Assembly: GCA_903933995.1 (NCBI GenBank)
Contig: CAIZMD010000132.1
Coordinates: forward strand, 1-10,648
Length of the DNA stretch: 10,648 nt
From: an uncultured Bacteroidota bacterium
GTDB taxonomy: Bacteria > Bacteroidota > Bacteroidia > Chitinophagales > Chitinophagaceae
Direction of reading: 5' to 3'
Of the stretch, positions 1 through 7,251 are shown one piece after another. Every line of letters begins with the position of its first letter. The first letter of the stretch is position 1. The notes under the pieces are model-generated. The model ran no database searches and had not been told where the DNA came from. It worked only from the letters and a program-made list of their open reading frames with translations. The position numbers and the translations under genes were made by a program.

Positions 1-326
1 CCATCAATCAACAATAATCCCGGCTGTTGCTCTAAGGCTTCAATGGCTTTGTGCATGGCCAGAAAAGAGGCTTTTAAAATATTGATTCTGTCAATTTCTG
101 CTGCTTCCACCCTTGCTACTGCCCAAGCCAAGGCATTTGCTTCAATGATGGGTCTTAAAATATTGCGATTTTTTTCTGTTACCTGTTTGCTATCGTTCAA
201 CAAGGGATGACGAAAGTTTTTGGGTAAGATCACTGCAGCAGCAAATACTGGCCCAGCATAGCAACCCCTTCCGGCTTCATCGCAACCGGCTTCCAGTAAT
301 TTTTTCTGAAAATGAGTAGCTAACAT
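1..326 (-). CDS. rnhB: Ribonuclease HII, N-terminal part (cut by window edge)
   Basis: Ribonuclease HII cuts the RNA strand of RNA-DNA hybrids and starts removal of single ribonucleotides misincorporated into DNA, acting in the cytoplasm with divalent metal. Reading leftward from the ATG at 326-324, the first 108 residues are present. Residues 14-21 read GCDEAGRG, the family's signature, with metal-binding Asp16 and Glu17, followed by the typical AGPVFAAAVILP stretch at 24-35. NDSKQ at 44-48 is the conserved substrate-contact region. The last visible residues, LLID before a partial Gly codon, match the motif carrying the third catalytic Asp. About half of a normal protein of roughly 200 residues is here; the rest lies before base 1. 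It is divergent from ctaA, with about 100 bases between the two starts. The motif match makes the identity secure. Confidence 0.93.
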   Translation of the reverse strand, partial: MLATHFQKKLLEAGCDEAGRGCYAGPVFAAAVILPKNFRHPLLNDSKQVTEKNRNILRPIIEANALAWAVARVEAAEIDRINILKASFLAMHKAIEALEQQPGLLLID

Positions 327-399
327 GGCTTAAAATTCCCCATTTGAGATCAGACCATCAAATTCAATTAACAAAAAGGCAAACCCACTGTTATATTCC

Positions 400-407
400 T
401 AGATTTG
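400..407 (+). promoter_or_regulatory. Candidate Bacteroidota -7 promoter element for ctaA
   Basis: TAGATTTG matches the Bacteroidota primary sigma factor -7 consensus TAnnTTTG at every fixed position. It lies 20 bases before the ATG at 428, so the leader would be short, which is usual in this phylum. I see no good TTG at the expected -33 distance, so the call rests on one box. It falls inside the longer reading frame that could start at TTG 344, which argues for the downstream ATG. Confidence 0.35.
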
Positions 408-427
408 CAATAGCTAGTGAAGTAATT

Positions 428-1489
428 ATGGAATCAACCAATAGATCCAATAAACTGGTGGCCACCTGGCTCTTGATAGGAGTAGCCATGACCATTGTTC
501 AGATAGCCCTTGGGGGTATTACCCGCTTAACAGGTAGCGGTTTGTCCATTACCCAATGGGATGTGGTTACGGGCTCTTTACCGCCCTTAAATGATACCCA
601 ATGGATGGTAGAGTTTGAGAAGTACCGTCAGACCCCACAGTTTCAATTACTCAATTTTGATTTTTCACTCCAGGATTTCAAATTCATTTTTTTCTGGGAA
701 TGGTTCCACCGTTTGTGGGCCAGAACCATTGGACTGGTTTTTGCTTTTGGCTTTATCTATTTCTTGGTAAGAAAACATTTTCAAAAAGAAATGATCAAGC
801 CCTTGGTCTATTTGTTTTTGCTGGGTGCCTTACAAGGAGCCATTGGTTGGATTATGGTAGCCAGTGGTTTAACTGGAGACGCAGTGTATGTAAAACCAAC
901 CAGATTGGCCCTGCATTTTCTATTTGCCATTGGGTTACTCTGTTATACCTATTGGTTTGCCCTGTCTTTACTGATTCCTTCATCGGCTATTAGTTACCAA
1001 CCCAAAGCCAGAAAATGGAACCTAGTCTTGATTTTGCTAGTAATTCTACAACTGGCTTATGGTGCCCTCATGGCTGGTCATAAAGCGGCCAATATTGCGG
1101 CAACCTGGCCAACCATTAATGGACAATGGATACCTGCTAATTTGGTAACCGATGGTTTCTTACTTAATGCCATTGACAATAAAATCTTTATTCATTTTGT
1201 ACACCGTGGCTTGGCTTATTTGATTCTTATATTTATCATCATTTGGACCATTCAATTGTATAAGACCAGTGGCACAAAAGCCTATAGTATTATCAGACCC
1301 ATACCTGCTCTCTTGGTGGTTTTGCAAGTAGCATTGGGCATACTTACCGTGTTGTCTAGTTCTGGAATCATTTCTGGACATTGGGGCTTATTTGAATGGA
1401 TGGCTGAACTACACCAGTTAGTTGGTATGATGTTGCTTTTATCCTTGGTCACTACTTGGTACTTGATAAGGACAAGGAAAACCAATTAA
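428..1489 (+). CDS. ctaA: Heme A synthase, COX15/CtaA family
   Basis: This inner-membrane enzyme oxidises the methyl group on C8 of heme O to a formyl group, giving heme A for aa3-type cytochrome oxidases. The 353-residue product has about eight hydrophobic segments in two four-helix halves. The first half carries GGITRLTGSGLS (29-40), EWFHR (91-95, Glu91 and His94) and His163. The second half carries HR (259-260) and LHQLVG (328-333, His329). These four histidines fit the family's two heme-binding pairs. The only cysteine is Cys172, so the loop cysteine pair of Bacillus-type CtaA is absent and the protein resembles the COX15-type branch. I chose ATG 428 over an in-frame TTG at 344 because homology begins just after it and the extra 28 residues look non-coding. 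No oxidase subunits or ctaB are in view. The phospholipase gene follows after 9 bases, suggesting co-transcription. Confidence 0.93.
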   Translation: MESTNRSNKLVATWLLIGVAMTIVQIALGGITRLTGSGLSITQWDVVTGSLPPLNDTQWMVEFEKYRQTPQFQLLNFDFSLQDFKFIFFWEWFHRLWARTIGLVFAFGFIYFLVRKHFQKEMIKPLVYLFLLGALQGAIGWIMVASGLTGDAVYVKPTRLALHFLFAIGLLCYTYWFALSLLIPSSAISYQPKARKWNLVLILLVILQLAYGALMAGHKAANIAATWPTINGQWIPANLVTDGFLLNAIDNKIFIHFVHRGLAYLILIFIIIWTIQLYKTSGTKAYSIIRPIPALLVVLQVALGILTVLSSSGIISGHWGLFEWMAELHQLVGMMLLLSLVTTWYLIRTRKTN

Positions 1490-1498
1490 ATTACTTTC

Positions 1499-3754
1499 AT
1501 GAAAAAATACCTGGTAGGAATATGGTTTTCTTTGCCAGTGCAATTGTGCTTATTGCATTTTAGGAAATACCAGGTACTCCTGTTATTCTGGTATATTCTC
1601 TTTGCAACGGTTACAGGAAATTTCATGGCCACTTTTGGAGCTTCTAGTTTATATCTTGCACCAGAATACTTAGACGCCGTAACCCCCATCAGTACCGCCA
1701 TTGTTGGGTTTGCCATTGGGGTGTTTATCATGGGGTGGAATATCACCACTTTTATTCTGCATAGTAAGAACCTAAAGTTCTTGGCAACAACGGCCCAGCC
1801 TTTTTTAAAATACTGTATCAATAACGCCATTATTCCTTTGCTATTTCTATTGGTATATGCCTATAGTGCTATTGCGTATGCCAGTAAAAAAGAATTTCTT
1901 CCAAGTACAGAAATCCTGTTATTGGTTGGTGGATTTATTGCTGGCGTAGTCTTGTCCATTGCCATTGCATTCTTATATTTTTTCGGGGCTGACAAGACCA
2001 TTTATTATACCATGTCTGCCAATATTAAAACTGCTAATCAGCGGTATGATCATTTGCCAGCTTCAAAAAAATTACCCAAGGAACAAAAAGAACTAAGGGT
2101 GGATTGGTTTTTGACGGCAAAATTTCAGTTACGCAAACCAAGAGAAGTAAGACATTATAGTCAAGATTTTTTGGATAGTATTTTTAAGCGACACCATTTT
2201 GCAGCAGTGTTAGCCATTTTATTGGCATTTCTATTTTTGATTTTAGTAGGTACTATTTCTGATACAAGATTGTTTCAACTACCTGCAGCAGCAAGTATTA
2301 CCATTCTCTTTACCATCTTAATTGCAGTAGTAGCAGGGATTACTTTGTTTTTAAGTTCTTGGAGTATTCCTGTTGTAGTCTTAATGTATTTGTTGTTAAA
2401 CTGGCTCTACCAAGAAGAAATTCTGGATCCTAGAAATAAAGTTTATGGGTTAAATTATCAGAACAAAACGGAAAGACCCAGTTACAATAGAGACTTTATT
2501 AAGGCCATGAGTGCGGATAGCAACATAGCAAAAGACAAAGCAATCATGTTGGGGATTCTGGAGAAATGGAAGGCCAAACAAGGTCAATCAAAACCAGTCT
2601 TGTATTTGATTAATACTAGTGGGGGAGGAACCAGGAGTGCCAGTTTTACCATGAACACTTTGCAAGAACTAGATAGTTTATTTGCAGGTAATTTGATGAA
2701 GGAAACTTTTTTAATCAATGGTGCTTCAGGTGGTTTATTAGGGGCTGCCTATTTTAGAGAATTGTATCTGCAAAAAACAATGGGCAAACCCATTAACCTG
2801 CAAGACAAAAAATGGTTAGACAATATTTCAAAGGATTTATTGAATCCTTTGTTCTCTTCATTTGTTGCTAGAGACATTATGGGTCCCGTACAAAAGTTTG
2901 AAGTGAATGGGTATGCTTATACCAAAGACAGGGGTTATGCATTTGAACAAAAACTCAATCAAAATACAGAAGGAGTTTTAGACAAATCCATTCAGGATTA
3001 TCAAGCACCTGAAGCTAGTGCAAGTATTCCAACCTTGTTTTTTAATTCTGTTATTAGTAGGGATGGTAGAAAAATGATTATTAGCACCAACCCTGTTCGT
3101 TATTTAATGAAGGCTGTAGTAGACAGCACGCGCATAACTTCTTCTGATGCGGATGCTGTAGATTTTCAATCTATGTTTGTGAAACAAGATGCTGCACAAA
3201 TTCAGCTCTTGTCTGCTTTAAGAATGAACGCCACATTTCCTTATGTCTTGCCCAATGTTTGGTTGCCTACTAATCCCATTATTGATGTAATGGATGCGGG
3301 TCTAAGAGATAATTTTGGACAAGAAACCGCTTTGCGTTTTTTGGATCATTTTCAAGACTGGATCAAGGCCAATACCAGTGCAGTAGTATTGATTCAAATT
3401 AGAGACAGGAGCTTGAGTGATTGGGACAAACCCTATGAAAGCAAGAGTTTTCTTGACCTCTTAACCAAGCCATTTCTGTTGTTGCAAAACAACTGGTATA
3501 AATTACAGGACTATTATCAATATGACCAATTGGCCTATTTGCAGAAAATATTTGGGAATCAATTTCACCGCGTTTGTTTTCAATATGTGCCTGAAAAAAA
3601 AGAAGCAGCAGCGGCTTTAAGTTTTCACCTGACTTCTTTAGAAAAAAGAGATATCCAGCGGGCTTTAAAAAATCCTAGCAATCAAATAGAGTTACAAAAA
3701 TTGGAATCCATTAGAAAAATTCCCATTAAGGCTGAATCAACTGGAAACAACTAG
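1499..3754 (+). CDS. Membrane-anchored patatin-like phospholipase
   Basis: The product has 751 residues in two parts. Residues 1 to about 305 contain roughly seven hydrophobic segments (near 26-47, 62-88, 108-127, 138-163, 233-253, 264-286 and 288-303), with a polar stretch of about 70 residues between the fourth and fifth. Residues 365-630 form a patatin-type acyl hydrolase domain: SGGGTR (374-379) as the oxyanion loop, GASGG (408-412) with nucleophile Ser410, and DAG (599-601) with Asp599 completing the Ser-Asp dyad. LRMNATFPYVLP (574-585) resembles the region before the Asp in patatins. All catalytic residues are present, so it is probably an active lipid acyl hydrolase attached to the membrane; substrate and physiological role are unknown. 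It is much longer than soluble bacterial patatins of 250-350 residues. The start lies 9 bases after ctaA. The 3' end overlaps the opposing lipid kinase gene by 29 bases. Family assignment is firm, the specific function is not. Confidence 0.85.
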   Translation: MKKYLVGIWFSLPVQLCLLHFRKYQVLLLFWYILFATVTGNFMATFGASSLYLAPEYLDAVTPISTAIVGFAIGVFIMGWNITTFILHSKNLKFLATTAQPFLKYCINNAIIPLLFLLVYAYSAIAYASKKEFLPSTEILLLVGGFIAGVVLSIAIAFLYFFGADKTIYYTMSANIKTANQRYDHLPASKKLPKEQKELRVDWFLTAKFQLRKPREVRHYSQDFLDSIFKRHHFAAVLAILLAFLFLILVGTISDTRLFQLPAAASITILFTILIAVVAGITLFLSSWSIPVVVLMYLLLNWLYQEEILDPRNKVYGLNYQNKTERPSYNRDFIKAMSADSNIAKDKAIMLGILEKWKAKQGQSKPVLYLINTSGGGTRSASFTMNTLQELDSLFAGNLMKETFLINGASGGLLGAAYFRELYLQKTMGKPINLQDKKWLDNISKDLLNPLFSSFVARDIMGPVQKFEVNGYAYTKDRGYAFEQKLNQNTEGVLDKSIQDYQAPEASASIPTLFFNSVISRDGRKMIISTNPVRYLMKAVVDSTRITSSDADAVDFQSMFVKQDAAQIQLLSALRMNATFPYVLPNVWLPTNPIIDVMDAGLRDNFGQETALRFLDHFQDWIKANTSAVVLIQIRDRSLSDWDKPYESKSFLDLLTKPFLLLQNNWYKLQDYYQYDQLAYLQKIFGNQFHRVCFQYVPEKKEAAAALSFHLTSLEKRDIQRALKNPSNQIELQKLESIRKIPIKAESTGNN

Positions 3755-4625
3755 GAATTATTTTTATGTGAAACTCTGCGTCAGTTTCAACGGGTTCTCC
3801 ATCAATATGGAATGGCGCATATTTAGGATTACGAATACTCAAAGCGCTGGTCTGAAAATACAGTACATTGTTTTTGCCCATATTCTCTACTAGGTCCATT
3901 AATTTATTATTGCCCCTGATTTGTTTTAAAACGGCAAAAGGCATTTTAACCTTGTTCATTTTTTGCACCACTACCACGTCTAATAATCCATCATTGAGAT
4001 TGGCTTTTGGTGCAATGGTTACATTATTGCCAAATTGATTTCCATTGGCTATGCTGATAAAATAAGCATCCGTGAAAAAACTAAAATTTTCCAGTACAAT
4101 TTCAAATTGATAAGGTTGGGCCTTAAAATAATTGATCAAACTTTGTTGGGTATATGTCATCAGACCCCTACTTGCTTTGGTAGAAAAATCATGGGCTACT
4201 TGCGCATCAAATCCCACACCACTAAGCATGCATGAAAATTGATTATTGATGGTAAAAGCATCTACCGGTTTTGCTTCTCCTTTTAAAATTAAATTGATGG
4301 CATCCTGTGGCTTTTTGGGTATCCCTGCTGCCAAGGCCAAACCATTGCCAGATCCTAGGGGGATAATGCCAAATTGAACTGGTTGATCGCGCAAAGCATT
4401 CACCACTTGGTTTACCGTACCATCTCCTCCAATCATTACTATATCAGTAATCCCTTCATGTTCAATTCTATCTACCAGTTCGTCATAATTGCCCGATGCC
4501 TTGGTAAATATGAATTCAAAAGGAATTTCCTTTCCCTGCATTTCTGCATGGATAAATTTGAGTAAATCGTCCTTTTTAGTGTTGCCAGAAATAGGATTTA
4601 CCAGAAAACAAATCTTTCTGTTCAT
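3726..4625 (-). CDS. Diacylglycerol kinase-family lipid kinase (YegS/BmrU-like)
   Basis: Soluble enzymes of this family use ATP to phosphorylate a lipid alcohol such as diacylglycerol, sphingosine-like or other glycerolipid. The 299-residue length is typical. Visible motifs are VNPISG (9-14), the nucleotide-binding GGDGT (66-70) followed by VNQVVN, PLGSGNGLA (89-97, the family's G-T/S-G-N loop), VGFDA (137-141), NDGLLDV (211-217) and DGEP (275-278) near the C-terminus, in normal order. No signal peptide or membrane segment is seen. It is the last gene of a leftward run and begins 31 bases after the fabH-type gene, consistent with an operon. Its stop lies within the 3' end of the convergent phospholipase gene. 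The true substrate cannot be read from sequence; diacylglycerol recycling is the default guess, while sphingoid-base phosphorylation is an alternative in this phylum. Confidence 0.88.
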   Translation of the reverse strand: MNRKICFLVNPISGNTKKDDLLKFIHAEMQGKEIPFEFIFTKASGNYDELVDRIEHEGITDIVMIGGDGTVNQVVNALRDQPVQFGIIPLGSGNGLALAAGIPKKPQDAINLILKGEAKPVDAFTINNQFSCMLSGVGFDAQVAHDFSTKASRGLMTYTQQSLINYFKAQPYQFEIVLENFSFFTDAYFISIANGNQFGNNVTIAPKANLNDGLLDVVVVQKMNKVKMPFAVLKQIRGNNKLMDLVENMGKNNVLYFQTSALSIRNPKYAPFHIDGEPVETDAEFHIKIIPSCFQLIQP

Positions 4626-4656
4626 GCGAGTTTTATAAGATTCAACAAACTTCAGG

Positions 4657-5706
4657 CTACCATTTAATCAAGGCAGATGCCCAAGTAAATCCACTGCCAA
4701 AAGCAGCTAGACAAACCAGATCACCTTCTTTTACCAAACCTTTTTCCCAAGCTTCACAAAGTGCAATTGGTACAGAAGCTGCAGTAGTGTTACCGTATTT
4801 CATGATATTGTTGAATACCTGATCATCCCTGAGTTGTAATTTCTGTTGTACAAATTGACTAATCCTTAGATTGGCCTGATGTGGAATCAACATATTCAGA
4901 TCTGCAGGGGTATATCCATTCTTGGTAAGGGCTTCAACAATCACTTCTGGAAACTTTACTATGGCTTTCTTAAATACAGATGGGCCATCCATAAAGGGAA
5001 ATAACTGTGCTTTGTCAATCATGTTATGGCTCATGAAAGTTTCACCAATCACTGCTTCATCAAAATCAGCAACAGGTTGTTCCATCCAATGATTGGCGTG
5101 TGAGCCAGGATTGTATTGGGCTAAAATTTCTGCACTTCCTCCATCACTATGCAAATGCGTACTCAAAACGCCTTGTCCTTCCTTGGTGGTTGGTTGCAAT
5201 ACTACTGCACCAGCACCATCGCCAAAAATCACAGATACATTTCTACCTCTGGTACTAAAATCAAGACCCATGCTATGTTTTTCCGCACCTACTACCAGAA
5301 TGTTTTGATACATGCCAGAACGGATAAACTGATCCGCTACGCTTAGTGCATATAAGAATCCACTGCACTGGTTGCGCACATCTAGTGCACCCACTTCTTT
5401 CATCTTCAATGCCCTTTGTAACAATACCCCACAACCTGGAAAATAATAGTCAGGCGATAGTGTTGCAAAAACGATAAAGTCAATATCCTGTGCTGTAATA
5501 CCCGCTCTTTCTATGGCAATTTTGGCAGCTTCCACCCCCATGGTAGTGGTGGTTTCTTCTGTTCTATGTGCAAACCTACGTTCTTTGATTCCGGTACGTT
5601 CCTGAATCCAAGCGTCATCGGTTTCCATAAATTGTTTGAGTTCATCATTGGTAACAACTTTCTCAGGAACATACATTCCTATACCGGCAATTTTACTAAG
5701 TGGCAT
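4657..5706 (-). CDS. fabH: 3-oxoacyl-ACP synthase III (FabH-type condensing enzyme)
   Basis: Enzymes of this thiolase-fold family condense an acyl-CoA primer with malonyl-ACP to begin fatty acid chains. The Cys-His-Asn triad is intact: Cys114 in RNQCSGFLYAL, His276 in IPHQANLR and Asn306 in YGNTTAAS. ERTGIKER (36-43) corresponds to the conserved N-terminal RTGI(R/K)ER region, and FGDGAGAVVL (161-170) and FGSGFTWAS (336-344) are also standard. At 349 residues it is longer than E. coli FabH (317); the extra length appears to lie around 190-235, between the two thiolase-like halves. The residues preceding the Cys (RNQ) differ from the common NAACAGF form, so this may be a branch acting on special primers or in another lipid pathway; the symbol is therefore tentative. 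It is third in the leftward run, 60 bases after the hydrolase stop and 31 before the lipid kinase start. Confidence 0.85.
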   Translation of the reverse strand: MPLSKIAGIGMYVPEKVVTNDELKQFMETDDAWIQERTGIKERRFAHRTEETTTTMGVEAAKIAIERAGITAQDIDFIVFATLSPDYYFPGCGVLLQRALKMKEVGALDVRNQCSGFLYALSVADQFIRSGMYQNILVVGAEKHSMGLDFSTRGRNVSVIFGDGAGAVVLQPTTKEGQGVLSTHLHSDGGSAEILAQYNPGSHANHWMEQPVADFDEAVIGETFMSHNMIDKAQLFPFMDGPSVFKKAIVKFPEVIVEALTKNGYTPADLNMLIPHQANLRISQFVQQKLQLRDDQVFNNIMKYGNTTAASVPIALCEAWEKGLVKEGDLVCLAAFGSGFTWASALIKW

Positions 5707-5731
5707 GGCAATCTTTTTAGTTAGAACAAAA

Positions 5732-5760
5732 CGAAGATAAGTGAATTTAAAATCAGCAAA
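5732..5760 (-). promoter_or_regulatory. Possible internal promoter before the fabH-type gene
   Basis: On the minus strand a TTTG (5760-5757) is followed after 17 bases by TATCTTCG (5739-5732), seven of eight positions in TAnnTTTG format including spacers, with one mismatch to the fixed bases. It ends 25 bases before the ATG at 5706. The 60-base gap is the widest in the leftward run and could allow separate expression of fabH and the lipid kinase. The spacer is slightly short and one box base is off, so this is a weak call. Confidence 0.25.
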
Positions 5761-5766
5761 ATGCCA

Positions 5767-6759
5767 TTATTTAAGCGGTTTTAGCTGCATAATTTCTGTT
5801 AAAAAAAGTTGGGTTTGTTTTTCTACACCCGCTACATCCTTAGAGACTATCGGCGAAGCCAAAACATGGTTTCCGGTTAATGGCATGGCAACCGCCCTTT
5901 TTAAAGCAGATTTGGTACCTAGCTCAGCAAACATGGCTTTGGTAGCAGTCACTTTTACAACGTTGTCCTGTTCTTGTTCGTTTTTATAATAGTAAAGGGT
6001 TAATACGGGCTGATGAATGCTTTTGAAAGTGGTTTCATTCATCTTGGTTTCTAAGAGTTCTTCCAAATTGGCCACTGCTTCTAATCGGTATTGGGTATTC
6101 CAGTATTTGGCATAGCTGCTATCACCAGCAACCAAATTGTATTTAGATCCCTTAACCATTCTGGCTATTTGAACACCCCATGGATTATTGAGCAACCAGG
6201 CATTGGGATCATTGATGGCAATATTGGGTGAGTACAAAATCAATCCCCCAACTTCTGGATAAGCGGCAGCTAATTGTAAGGCCAAAGTTCCTCCTGTTGA
6301 AGTTCCCATTAAGATCACAGTATCGCCCAATTGACGACCAATAGCATAAGCTTGCTTGGCTGTTTCCCAAAGATTGTCTGGGGTCATATTTATTAAAGCA
6401 TCGGTAGTATCAATACCGTGTTCCGATAATCTGGCTAAATACAAATTGCAACCAAATGTTTTGGCAATATTCCTATGAGCAGGGTCTCCCTCCATCCAAC
6501 TAGCGCTAAACCCGTGTAAATAAACAATGGCATAGGGCGTTTTCTTCTTAGTACTATCGGCCCAAATAATCTTGGCTTCATTGTCTTTCTTTACTTGGTG
6601 TTTGGCTTCTTCTTGACTAATATATTGCTCCAATGCCGCGGCAGTTGTTGGAACAGTTGGCAGAGCTGGATCATAAATAGGTTTGCTAGGATGTGGTCCT
6701 ACCAAATAGACTACTACCAATACCAATACAATACCTAGGATAATTTTGACAAATCGCAT
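5767..6759 (-). CDS. Membrane-anchored alpha/beta hydrolase (esterase/lipase-like)
   Basis: The 330-residue product opens with one hydrophobic segment at about 5-21 behind a short basic start, so it is probably tethered to the inner membrane with its domain in the periplasm, or is exported. The alpha/beta hydrolase fold begins near residue 75: HGFSAS (82-87) is the oxyanion-loop region, GTSTGG (152-157) is the nucleophile elbow with Ser154, and His298 in TGNHVLASP fits the catalytic His. Asp265, in the stretch QEQDNVV after a beta strand, is the probable acid residue. A serine hydrolase acting on an ester or acyl substrate is a safe reading, but the substrate is unknown; monoacylglycerol-lipase-like or carboxylesterase activity are options. 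It starts 12 bases after the DoxX-like gene's stop, so the two are very likely co-transcribed. Confidence 0.82.
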   Translation of the reverse strand: MRFVKIILGIVLVLVVVYLVGPHPSKPIYDPALPTVPTTAAALEQYISQEEAKHQVKKDNEAKIIWADSTKKKTPYAIVYLHGFSASWMEGDPAHRNIAKTFGCNLYLARLSEHGIDTTDALINMTPDNLWETAKQAYAIGRQLGDTVILMGTSTGGTLALQLAAAYPEVGGLILYSPNIAINDPNAWLLNNPWGVQIARMVKGSKYNLVAGDSSYAKYWNTQYRLEAVANLEELLETKMNETTFKSIHQPVLTLYYYKNEQEQDNVVKVTATKAMFAELGTKSALKRAVAMPLTGNHVLASPIVSKDVAGVEKQTQLFLTEIMQLKPLK

Positions 6760-6771
6760 GTGTTTGTTTTT

Positions 6772-7140
6772 TTATTTTCTACACCACCAAGCCCAAATCA
6801 TAAAAATGGGTTGAAATACCAATAGCCTTAACCATGTTGCCCATTCAGGAATACAGGGTTGTCCAGTTAAGCAGCCCTTCATTTGTATATGATAAATATG
6901 TGCTGGGATAAAAGCAATTAAGAGCAATATAATACCAATGGCGGCTTTAGACCTAAGTGATGGTACTAGTAATAATAAAGCCAATCCAATCTCTGCAACC
7001 CCTGATGCTAGGTTTATAAATTCAGGCCATGGGAAATAGGGTGGAATCATGCCACTATAGAATTCCGGATTCATAAAATGATTGGCGCCTGCAAACAAAT
7101 AGAAAGCTACCAATAGCCAAAAGGCAATCTTTTTGAGCAT
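6772..7140 (-). CDS. DoxX-like small integral membrane protein
   Basis: This is a 122-residue protein with four predicted membrane helices (about 4-20, 42-60, 65-84 and 102-119). The order AGANHFMNPEFY (17-28), IPPYFPWP (32-39), LASGVAEIGLALLLL (44-58), PAHIYH (79-84) and RLLVFQ (105-110) follows the DoxX/DoxX-like pattern seen in many Bacteroidota. Family members are poorly understood; some associate with redox or thiol chemistry, so no reaction is assigned. Cys90 and Cys96 flank a short loop (CLTGQPC) between helices three and four and might form a disulfide or thiol pair, which is inference. It is the first gene of the leftward run, followed after 12 bases by the membrane-anchored hydrolase, and diverges from the acyltransferase gene with 111 bases between the starts. 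Confidence 0.8.
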   Translation of the reverse strand: MLKKIAFWLLVAFYLFAGANHFMNPEFYSGMIPPYFPWPEFINLASGVAEIGLALLLLVPSLRSKAAIGIILLLIAFIPAHIYHIQMKGCLTGQPCIPEWATWLRLLVFQPIFMIWAWWCRK

Positions 7141-7251
7141 GATACTTGATTTGAAAATTATGAATGATCAAATTAGCGGATTTTATTGAACCTGCCATCT
7201 ATCAGTCTTGATTTGATAAATTGTGTATATTGGTAGCTGCAAAACTGCCGT

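Noticed and set aside
344..427. Possible 28-residue N-terminal extension of heme A synthase from a TTG codon at 344
   Set aside because: The extra residues are polar and unlike any heme A synthase start, the ATG at 428 sits right before the first conserved helix, and a -7-like box lies within the extension.
3594..3601. Run of eight A near the end of the phospholipase gene, as a slippage or phase-variation site
   Set aside because: It encodes Lys-Lys in the normal frame, is short for a contingency tract, and lies after the catalytic region in AT-rich DNA where such runs are expected.
5093..5346. Open frames on the plus strand inside the FabH-type gene
   Set aside because: They are shadows of the strongly supported minus-strand gene, have no family-like motifs, and lack a promoter or plausible context.
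7208..7233. Possible promoter TTG-N15-TATATTGG before the acyltransferase gene
   Set aside because: The -7 box has a mismatch in its fixed TTTG part and the spacer is too short; the gene must have a promoter in this gap, but I cannot place it.
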